This document shows positions 1-5,520 of a DNA stretch of 11,275 nucleotides, in pieces. Within the stretch, counting starts at the first letter, position 1, and each line of letters starts with the position of its first letter. Below the pieces are notes generated by a model. The model had not been told where the DNA came from. It saw nothing but the letters and a program-made list of their open reading frames with translations, and searched no databases. Origin of the DNA: an uncultured Pseudomonas sp. (lineage in GTDB: Bacteria; Pseudomonadota; Gammaproteobacteria; Pseudomonadales; Pseudomonadaceae). The position numbers and the translations under genes are program-made. The stretch lies in contig CAMPJN010000096.1 of the NCBI GenBank assembly GCA_946886875.1, positions 1-11,275 of the forward strand. The letters are read 5' to 3'.

Positions 1-4
1 GCAC

Positions 5-102
5 GCGAGTTTACGTGCTGTAAATGAGCATTACTCGCTTCGCTCGCCCTGCGGGTCGCGCTGAAGCGCGTTAGCCGCAAGCGGCTTGCCGAGCCTGTTT
101 TT
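5..102. repeat. Cluster of small inverted repeats (REP-like or terminator-like)
   Basis: The first 100 bases of the window hold no gene but several nested or adjacent inverted repeats. GCGAGT at 5-10 pairs with ACTCGC at 33-38 and encloses TTTAC (10-14) with GTAAA (20-24). CGCGC (57-61) and GCGCG (66-70) enclose a TGAA loop. GCCGC (74-78) faces GCGGC (81-85), and GGCT (83-86) can alternatively pair with AGCC (92-95). A T-run follows at 98-102. Two back-to-back GC-rich hairpins are typical of REP/BIME-type intergenic repeats. The T-run also allows a rho-independent terminator for a + strand gene left of the window. I cannot tell these apart without genome-wide copy number or the upstream gene. 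Confidence 0.45.
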
Positions 103-107
103 AACGC

Positions 108-128
108 CCCTCTCTTTTATCAAGAGGG
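108..128 (+). other. Small stem-loop in the leader of the MCE operon
   Basis: CCCTCT (108-113) and AGAGGG (123-128) form a 6-bp stem around a 9-base A/T-rich loop, about 40 bases before the first start codon of the operon. It could be part of the upstream terminator region or of the operon leader. I saw no convincing -35/-10 pair between here and the start codon at 171, so the operon promoter is not identified. Confidence 0.25.
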
Positions 129-170
129 CCAACGCAGGTAGGTTTTCGACGGTCTGGTAATGGAGGCGGG

Positions 171-1301
171 ATGAGCGACGACCAGCAACAGGCCAGGCTG
201 CAGTGGGCCGGGCAGGGTAGCCAAGAGGTGCGCCTGAGCGTGCTCGGCGCCTGGCTGCTGGGCGTCGCTAAACCCGACCTCGACAGCGTCTGGCGCAGCC
301 AGGGCGCGCGACCCGCGCAACTGCAGGTGGAGGTGGCGGTAAGCGCCTGGGACAGCAGCCTGCTGGCCTTGTTACGGCGCTTGCAGCGGTTGGCCGCAGC
401 CGAGGATATCGAGCTCCAATGGCAAGGTTTGCCCGACGGTGCCGCGCGCATGTTGCAAATGGCCGCCACGCCATCCACCCAGGTGCAGGGCAAGCCGGTT
501 ATCGCCTATGGTCCGGTGGCGCGCCTGGGCTTGCGCGTTATGGCTGTATTGACCAGCATCGGCCAGGCTTGCACCTTTGTCGGTGAAGTGGTGTTGGCGT
601 TGGCGCGTCAACTGCACGGACGAGGGCGTATGCGCGCCAGCGATTTCTGGCTGGCGCTGCAACAATGCGGGCCCGGCGCGCTGCCAATAGTGGCGCTGAT
701 CGCTACCCTGGTAGGTTTGATTCTCGCGTTCGTTGGCGCGGCCCAGCTCGAGGCCTTCGGTGCCCAGTTGTATATCGCCAATATGGTCGCCATCGGCATG
801 ACCCGCGAGATGGGCGCCCTGATGACCGCCGTGATCATGGCCGGGCGCACCGGCGCGGCCTATGCCGCGGAGCTGGGCAGCATGCAGGCCAACGAAGAGA
901 TCGACGCGCTGAAGACTTTCGGCTTTCCGCCGCTGGAGTTTCTGGTATTGCCGCGTGTGCTGGCGTTGTTGGTGAGCATGCCGTTGCTCTGCGTATTCGC
1001 CGATGCCCTGGGCATTCTCGGTGGCTTCATCATCGGCTCCGGGCTGTTCGATATCTCCGCCGCGCTGTATTTGACGCAAAGTATGGACATGCTCAACCTG
1101 ACCGATTTCTTCGTCGGAATTTTCAAAAGTCTGGTATTCGCCGTGCTGATCGGCTTGATCGGTTGCTACTACGGTTTGGTCAGCGGTCGTAATGCCCAGG
1201 CCGTTGGGCAGGCCACCACCGGAGCGGTGGTCAGTATTCTGGTGGCGCTGGTGGTCTGCGACGCGTTGATCACCCTGATCTGCACGCGCCTGGGAATCTG
1301 A
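171..1301 (+). CDS. STAS-like/MlaE-family lipid ABC transporter permease
   Basis: This 376-residue protein is a fusion. Residues 1-100 form a STAS-like (MlaB-type) domain, with the usual Asp-Ser-Ser turn at 61-63 before a Leu-rich helix. Residues about 110-376 are an MlaE-family permease with several hydrophobic segments (about 125-147, 170-195, 258-290, 315-337, 348-370). The family's most conserved block is at 212-247: REMGAL, then AGRTGAAYAAELGSM, then NEEIDAL, where many relatives have EQIDA. A free MlaE is about 260 residues, so the extra 110 residues are the STAS part. In Mla-type systems the permease dimer sits in the inner membrane between the ATPase and the MCE ring and moves phospholipid; the STAS domain contacts the ATPase. 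The ATG is chosen because GGAGG lies at 162-166. It is first in a four-gene operon. Substrate and direction of transport cannot be read from the sequence. Confidence 0.93.
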   Translation: MSDDQQQARLQWAGQGSQEVRLSVLGAWLLGVAKPDLDSVWRSQGARPAQLQVEVAVSAWDSSLLALLRRLQRLAAAEDIELQWQGLPDGAARMLQMAATPSTQVQGKPVIAYGPVARLGLRVMAVLTSIGQACTFVGEVVLALARQLHGRGRMRASDFWLALQQCGPGALPIVALIATLVGLILAFVGAAQLEAFGAQLYIANMVAIGMTREMGALMTAVIMAGRTGAAYAAELGSMQANEEIDALKTFGFPPLEFLVLPRVLALLVSMPLLCVFADALGILGGFIIGSGLFDISAALYLTQSMDMLNLTDFFVGIFKSLVFAVLIGLIGCYYGLVSGRNAQAVGQATTGAVVSILVALVVCDALITLICTRLGI

Positions 1302-1302
1302 G

Positions 1303-2073
1303 ATGAGCGAAGCGATACTGGTCGCCGAGCAGCTCAGCGCCGGCTACGGTAGCCTGGTGATCCAGCGCGATCTGAATTTTTCCATCCGCCGCGGCGAGAT
1401 CTTCGTCATCATGGGCGGTAGCGGTTGCGGCAAGAGCACCCTGTTACGCCACCTGATAGGGTTGCAGGCACCCTTGGCCGGACGGGTATTGTTCGATGGC
1501 GAGGATTTCTGGGCGCGTGACGAGGACAGCCGCGCGGAATTGCAGCAGCATTTCGGTGTGCTCTATCAGAACGGTGCCCTATGGGGGGCGATGACCCTGC
1601 GCGAAAACATCTGCTTACCTTTGGCTGCCTATCGGCCCTTGCTAAGCTCGGCGGAGTTGCGTGAACTGGCGGCATTGAAGCTGGGACTGGTCGGCTTGGC
1701 CGGGTGCGACGAGCTCTATCCGTCCGAGCTGTCCGGCGGCATGCGTAAACGCGCGGCGCTGGCCCGGGCGTTGGCGCTTGATCCGCAGGTATTGTTTTTC
1801 GATGAGCCCTCGGCGGGTCTCGACCCGATCAGCTCCCTGGCCTTGGACGAGTTGATCTTGCAGTTGCGCGATAGCCTGGGGGCGAGCATCGTGTTGGTCA
1901 CCCATGAATTGCCGAGCATCCATGCGGTCGCCGATACCTGTTTATTTCTCGACGCCGAGACCCACACGCAGATCGCCCTCGGCCCCGTACAACAATTGCT
2001 CAGCGATGCGCCAGATCAGGTGCAGCGTTTTTTGCGACGTGGCGAACGCGGGCAGAGCACGGAGGCCAGATGA
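1303..2073 (+). CDS. MlaF-like ABC transporter ATP-binding protein
   Basis: This 256-residue cytoplasmic ATPase powers the lipid transporter encoded by its neighbours. The Walker A motif GGSGCGKST lies near residue 38. The Q-loop region (LYQNGALWGAMTLRENICLP) follows, then the signature LSGGM near 143, Walker B with its catalytic Glu (VLFFDEP) near 163, the D-loop SAGLDP, and the H-loop THE. The reading LSGGMRKRAALARAL and the sequence around ALWGAMT are typical of MlaF-family ATPases rather than amino-acid or drug exporters. The start lies one base after the stop of the permease gene, so translation is probably coupled. The stop overlaps the next start as ATGA. All catalytic residues are present, so this should be an active ATPase. 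Confidence 0.95.
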   Translation: MSEAILVAEQLSAGYGSLVIQRDLNFSIRRGEIFVIMGGSGCGKSTLLRHLIGLQAPLAGRVLFDGEDFWARDEDSRAELQQHFGVLYQNGALWGAMTLRENICLPLAAYRPLLSSAELRELAALKLGLVGLAGCDELYPSELSGGMRKRAALARALALDPQVLFFDEPSAGLDPISSLALDELILQLRDSLGASIVLVTHELPSIHAVADTCLFLDAETHTQIALGPVQQLLSDAPDQVQRFLRRGERGQSTEAR

Positions 2074-3017
2074 GTGAGTCACGCAAACCTTTTATGATCG
2101 GCGCTTTTCTGTTGGGCGGCCTGGTGTTGCTGGCGGCTGGCATCATGCTGCTATCGCGCGACAGTTGGTTCGCCCAACCGAGCGAGTACGTGGTGTATTT
2201 CACCGGTTCGCTCGATGGTCTGGACGTTGGTGCCGATGTCACCTACCGTGGGGTCAAGGTCGGTACCGTGCGCGAAATTCGCCTTTCATATGATCGCCAG
2301 CTAAAGGATGTGGTGATGCCGGTGGTCGTGCGCATCGATAACCAGAAGGGCGCCGAGGAGGGCCGGCGTGGCTTCGATCAGTTTATCGGGCAGTTGGTGG
2401 AGCGCGGCTTGCGCGCCCAGCTGCAAACCCCGAGTCTGCTCACGGGTAAGGCGATAGTCGCGCTCGACATGTTTCCACGCGAGCCTGGTTATGTGCGTGA
2501 ACCGCACGACATAGAGCTGCCGACGATTCCCAGTGTGCCGTCGCGCATCGATCAGATCGCTGATGTGCTGCGGGAGCTTGCAGGCAGTCTGCGCCAACTG
2601 CCGCTGCAGGAAATGGCCGCCTCTGCGCAGAAAACCCTGGCTGCCATCGAAAAACTGACGAACTCTGCAGAATTACAGCAGGGGTTGGTGAGTATGAGCC
2701 AATTGCTGGCAAAATTAGACCGCCTGAGCGGCCGTTTGGAACAACAGCTGCCGCCTATCATGGATAATGTGCAGCAGAGCAGCGTCGACTTGCGTGTCGC
2801 GGTTGCGGATATTCGCCGCGCCGCCCAGACCACCGCGCAGGCGCTCGAGCAGGTCAATGCCCTGGCCGCCGAGACGCGACGGGGGCTAGGGCCGAAATCG
2901 GAAATTCAGTACGAATTATTGCAGGCGTTGCAGGAATTGAGCCGCGCGAGCAAGGCAACGCAGCGCACGCTGGAAGGGCTGGATCAGCGGCCGCAATCGC
3001 TTATTTTTGGTAAATAG
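2070..3017 (+). CDS. MCE-domain (MlaD-like) inner-membrane lipid-binding protein
   Basis: This 315-residue protein has one N-terminal transmembrane helix (about 8-28). A single MCE domain follows (about 38-136), recognised from SLDGLDVGADVTYRGVKVG, ERGLRAQLQTPSLLTGK and IVALDMFP. A long helical region (about 158-304) follows, rich in Leu/Ala/Gln with heptad-like spacing. It ends in RPQSLIFGK, resembling the conserved C-terminal end of many MCE proteins. MCE proteins assemble as hexameric rings; the helical part can form a tunnel or needle across the periplasm. E. coli MlaD is about 180 residues, so the extra helical length points to a PqiB-like needle rather than a short MlaD that relies on a shuttle protein. 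That functional step is inference. GGAGG at 2061-2065 serves the ATG, which overlaps the preceding stop. Confidence 0.92.
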   Translation: MSESRKPFMIGAFLLGGLVLLAAGIMLLSRDSWFAQPSEYVVYFTGSLDGLDVGADVTYRGVKVGTVREIRLSYDRQLKDVVMPVVVRIDNQKGAEEGRRGFDQFIGQLVERGLRAQLQTPSLLTGKAIVALDMFPREPGYVREPHDIELPTIPSVPSRIDQIADVLRELAGSLRQLPLQEMAASAQKTLAAIEKLTNSAELQQGLVSMSQLLAKLDRLSGRLEQQLPPIMDNVQQSSVDLRVAVADIRRAAQTTAQALEQVNALAAETRRGLGPKSEIQYELLQALQELSRASKATQRTLEGLDQRPQSLIFGK

Positions 3018-3036
3018 CCACTCATATTTGGTAAAT
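3006..3036 (+). repeat. 10-bp direct repeat at the MCE gene stop codon
   Basis: TTTGGTAAAT occurs at 3006-3015 and again at 3027-3036, 21 bases apart. The first copy runs into the TAG stop of the MCE gene; the second lies in the 34-base gap before the lipoprotein gene. It is A/T-rich compared with its surroundings. It may be a small tandem duplication or part of the translation-start context of the lipoprotein gene. Confidence 0.5.
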
Positions 3037-3051
3037 CAAGGTGATCTTTCA

Positions 3052-3759
3052 ATGAGTTTGTCGCGTTTCTCTTCGCCGCTCATGCTGCTTTGCGCGGCGC
3101 TGGCTCTGCAGGGCTGCGCGCAATTTTTAGCGCCCCAGACACAGTTTTATCAGTTGGAACACGGCGGCCCGGAGCTGCCCAAGGATGACAAAGGGCCTGC
3201 CGTGTTGCTCGGCCCGCTGACGTTGGCCGATTACCTGCAGCGTGAGAACCTGGTGCAGCGTGAGCTCGATGACAGTCTGAGCATCAGTCAGCAGGTTCGC
3301 TGGGCTGGGAGTCTGCAAAACGACGTCGGCCAACTGATGTTGCGTCAGTTGGCTGGGCAGTTGGACACCAGCCGTATCGCGCTCTACCCGGATCGCGTCG
3401 GTTTCGACAGTGAAGTTCAGGTGCTGTTGCATATCAGTCGACTCGATTCGGGTGCGCAGCGCCCGGCGGTACTGGAGGCTCAGTGGCGTCTACTGGATGG
3501 CGCGGGTGAGTTGCGTGGCAGCCGCCTGGTGCGCCTGCAGGAAGAGCATTTGGGCAGCGCCGCCGCACAGGTGCATGCGCAAAGTCTGTTATTGCAGCGC
3601 TTGGCGGCTCAGCTGACCGCTGCGATCAACAGCATGCCCGCGGCCGAGCCGGTTGCGACGCCTAAACCTAAGCCGCCGGTGCCGGAAAAGCGCCCCGCCA
3701 ACGGCCCGCAAATGCCGGTAATCGAGCCGGCCACGCAGATGGATGTGTTCCGCTTCTAA
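3052..3759 (+). CDS. PqiC-type ABC transport auxiliary lipoprotein
   Basis: This 235-residue lipoprotein has a signal peptide with Arg5 and a hydrophobic core, then the lipobox LQGC with Cys22 as the predicted lipidated residue. The residue after it is Ala, not Asp, so sorting to the outer membrane is expected. The mature part begins with FYQLEHGG and continues as the mixed alpha/beta domain of the ABC-type transport auxiliary lipoprotein family (PqiC). A Pro/Lys-rich tail (about 203-225) precedes the end. In related systems this lipoprotein docks the MCE needle at the outer membrane. The ATG at 3052 is preferred over an upstream in-frame TTG at 3007 because it has AAGGTGA at 3038-3044 and places the signal peptide correctly; the TTG start would add 15 polar residues before it. 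It is last in the operon. Confidence 0.88.
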   Translation: MSLSRFSSPLMLLCAALALQGCAQFLAPQTQFYQLEHGGPELPKDDKGPAVLLGPLTLADYLQRENLVQRELDDSLSISQQVRWAGSLQNDVGQLMLRQLAGQLDTSRIALYPDRVGFDSEVQVLLHISRLDSGAQRPAVLEAQWRLLDGAGELRGSRLVRLQEEHLGSAAAQVHAQSLLLQRLAAQLTAAINSMPAAEPVATPKPKPPVPEKRPANGPQMPVIEPATQMDVFRF

Positions 3760-3766
3760 CGGCAAT

Positions 3767-3785
3767 GCCCGCACTCAGTGCGGGC
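3767..3785. terminator. Hairpin between convergent genes, stop codon in the loop
   Basis: GCCCGCAC (3767-3774) and GTGCGGGC (3778-3785) form a perfect 8-bp stem closed by the triloop TCA (3775-3777). It starts 8 bases after the lipoprotein stop on the + strand. Read on the - strand, the triloop is TGA, the stop codon of the AhpA/YtjB gene. No clear T-run follows on either side, so it would be a weak intrinsic terminator; a role in 3'-end protection is equally possible. Confidence 0.55.
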
Positions 3786-5322
3786 GATTCTCGTGCATGC
3801 GCTCCAATTGGCGCTCCAGCAGCGCTGGGTAGGGCTCCAGTAGCCGCTCCACGCAGTAGGTACCCTCAGGGCTGGCAATGGCGCGGATGCGGGCGTGCTG
3901 GCGTACCAGTTCGTCATCGCCAACGCGGTGGTCGAGCAGCAGCAGGTTGCGGCTGTGCTGGGACAGGGCCAGCGCGTCCTGCGCGGTCTCGCTGAGCAAC
4001 AGGTCGCCCTGGCTCAAGTCGAGCAACCCCTCGCCCTGGGTCAGCGCCAGCTGCAGCTGCAGGGTGATGCCGCTGTCGGCCACCTCGATCTGCAGCGCAT
4101 GGCCCAAGGCGCGCATCAATTCGCCGCAGCAGATGGCATGGGTCAGATAATTTTCACCGCTGTCCTGACGATGAAACAGCATCAGGCTGCTGCCGTCGCT
4201 CAGGGTGTGCAACTCGCCCTGATACAGCTCCGCCGCCTGGGCCAGGCAGTCGCGATAGCGTTGCAGCAAATCCAGCAAGCGCGCCCGCGGCAACTTGCGT
4301 AGTTGTTCCTGGGCGCCCAGCTGAACGGCCAGCACGGCGCTCAGTGGCGATGGTTCGGGTTGCGCTTGTGGCTCCGGCGCGAGGGTTGGTACTTCGGCCT
4401 CGGCATTCAGTTCGTCGCGCAACTCGGCGAAAGGGTCGCTGTTCTGCTCTAGGATGCGCTCTGCGGCTGGGATATCGTCAGTCTCGTCGAATTCATCGAA
4501 GCGCACGTCATGCAGGTCGCGCACCTCGAATGTCGGCTCTTCGTCCGTATCTTCGTCGAAATAATCGTCCGCTTGTTCATCCTCGAACCCCTGCTCGTCA
4601 TCGAAGCTCTCGGCTTCGGGCAGTGGTTTTTCCGGCACCAGGCGCGCTTGCAGTTGCCGCGCCAGATCGCCGATCTCGTCCTGGCGTGCGGAACCCGGGG
4701 CGGGGTCGTCGGGGTCGCGCAGCCATACCCGTAGCTGCAACAGCGGGGTCGCGATATGGCGGCCCAAACGCATGCTCAGGGACAGCGCCAGCGCCAGCAG
4801 AATCAGGCTGAGAATGCCCATGCTCTGCAGGCTGATGGTCATCGGCTGCTGAAACTGGCGCATGTCGAGGCTGATACGCAGCTGCCCGGCGATCACTTCC
4901 TGGAAGGTGATCGGCACAGAATAGAGCCCTTCGGTGTCGCTCAGCAGGCCCTGGACGGGGCGTGCACCGGCTTCTGCGAGGATGCGATTGTCCACGCTGT
5001 AGATCACTGCGTGCGCGACCAGCGGGTTTTTTACCAGTTCATTGAGCAGCACATTGAGGCTGAGGGCATCGTTGGACACCAACGGCTCCTTAGCGGAGGC
5101 CGCCGTCTGCTCGATCAGGCTCTGGCCGATGGCATTCGCCTGCTGCTGCATGGCCTGCTTGAACTGCATGCCGATCACCCAGGCATAGATCACCAGCGCC
5201 AGTGCCACCAGCAATACGCTGTGACTGGCGATGCGCAATGCCAGGGGCACGCGACGTTGGCGCAATGCCTGAAACAGCAAGAGGAAGAAATTATCGGATT
5301 TAACGGGGGAGGGCCGGTTCAC
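3775..5322 (-). CDS. AhpA/YtjB-family membrane protein with cyclase-like C-terminus
   Basis: This 515-residue protein begins with a basic N-terminus and one transmembrane helix (about 34-51). A periplasmic sensor-like segment (52-160) and a second helix (163-184) follow, then a HAMP-like stretch (185-228). A very acidic linker covers 241-283, with 23 Asp/Glu in 43 residues. The C-terminal region (about 328-495) looks like a degenerate class III nucleotide-cyclase fold: VLAVQL at the first strand, a helix LLDLLQRYRDCLAQAAELYQG, then LHTLSDGSSLMLF with Asp376. The first metal-binding Asp is replaced (Gln334 region), so catalysis is unlikely. Family and position match AhpA/YtjB (Smp), encoded divergently from serB in other gammaproteobacteria. 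The biochemical function is not known to me. The start is GTG, with a good promoter upstream but only a weak ribosome site. Confidence 0.85.
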   Translation of the reverse strand: MNRPSPVKSDNFFLLLFQALRQRRVPLALRIASHSVLLVALALVIYAWVIGMQFKQAMQQQANAIGQSLIEQTAASAKEPLVSNDALSLNVLLNELVKNPLVAHAVIYSVDNRILAEAGARPVQGLLSDTEGLYSVPITFQEVIAGQLRISLDMRQFQQPMTISLQSMGILSLILLALALSLSMRLGRHIATPLLQLRVWLRDPDDPAPGSARQDEIGDLARQLQARLVPEKPLPEAESFDDEQGFEDEQADDYFDEDTDEEPTFEVRDLHDVRFDEFDETDDIPAAERILEQNSDPFAELRDELNAEAEVPTLAPEPQAQPEPSPLSAVLAVQLGAQEQLRKLPRARLLDLLQRYRDCLAQAAELYQGELHTLSDGSSLMLFHRQDSGENYLTHAICCGELMRALGHALQIEVADSGITLQLQLALTQGEGLLDLSQGDLLLSETAQDALALSQHSRNLLLLDHRVGDDELVRQHARIRAIASPEGTYCVERLLEPYPALLERQLERMHENRPH

Positions 5323-5336
5323 AGAGCTCGGCTCAT
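5319..5336 (-). CDS. Possible 5-codon leader ORF (MSRAL) overlapping a GTG start
   Basis: On the - strand an ATG at 5336 opens a reading frame of five codons, MSRAL. It ends at TGA (5319-5321), which overlaps the GTG start (5322-5320) of the AhpA/YtjB gene. It lies about 13 bases after the transcription start expected from the promoter at 5356-5383. No strong Shine-Dalgarno sequence precedes it. Such an overlap could couple translation of the main gene to the mini-ORF, or it may be chance. Confidence 0.25.
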   Translation of the reverse strand: MSRAL

Positions 5337-5355
5337 GTCGACTGAAGTGCCGCGC

Positions 5356-5383
5356 AGTATAACGGCCGGCCTGCGCAGGTCAA
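5356..5383 (-). promoter_or_regulatory. Sigma70-type promoter for the AhpA/YtjB gene
   Basis: On the - strand TTGACC (5383-5378) and TATACT (5361-5356) each match five of six bases of the sigma70 consensus and are separated by 16 bases. Transcription should start near 5349, giving a leader of about 27 bases to the GTG at 5322. The spacer contains the 8-bp palindrome GGCCGGCC (5364-5371), which could be a protein-binding site or simply GC-rich sequence. Confidence 0.65.
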
Positions 5384-5452
5384 AGCGGCGCTGAAATTGA
5401 TCTGGCCGTCGCTCGCTATGCTTTTCAACGGTCTGGCAGCGCTGAAAGTGGG

Positions 5453-5458
5453 TAGAAT
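5453..5458 (+). promoter_or_regulatory. Candidate -10 box for serB
   Basis: TAGAAT matches the -10 consensus in five of six positions and lies 62 bases before the chosen serB start. The expected -35 position (about 5430-5435, GGTCTG) is a poor match. If used, this promoter may need an activator, or transcription may start elsewhere in the 198-base divergent region. Confidence 0.35.
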
Positions 5459-5508
5459 AAGCGCCTTTTCCCAGGCCTGCATGGCAGATGTGGGTCGCAA
5501 CCAGCCCT

Positions 5509-5514
5509 GGAGAG
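5509..5514 (+). promoter_or_regulatory. Ribosome binding site deciding the TTG start of serB
   Basis: GGAGAG ends six bases before the TTG at 5521. The in-frame ATG at 5488 has no comparable site in front of it. This favours the TTG, which also places the ACT domain directly at the N-terminus. Confidence 0.7.
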
Positions 5515-5520
5515 TGCGCC

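Noticed and set aside
372..1192. Open frames on both strands inside the permease gene (235 and 175 codons)
   Set aside because: The + frame 171-1301 carries clear MlaE motifs; the others are Arg/Gly/His-rich shadows.
3007..3051. Upstream TTG start for the lipoprotein gene
   Set aside because: It would overlap the MCE gene end, lacks a ribosome site, and would place 15 polar residues before the signal peptide.
4756..5394. + strand open frame of 212 codons opposite the AhpA/YtjB gene
   Set aside because: It is a His/Gln-rich shadow of a membrane-protein gene with clear transmembrane helices, and it would run across that gene's promoter.
5488..5520. ATG at 5488 as the serB start
   Set aside because: It has no Shine-Dalgarno sequence, while the TTG at 5521 has GGAGAG at good distance and begins exactly at the ACT domain.
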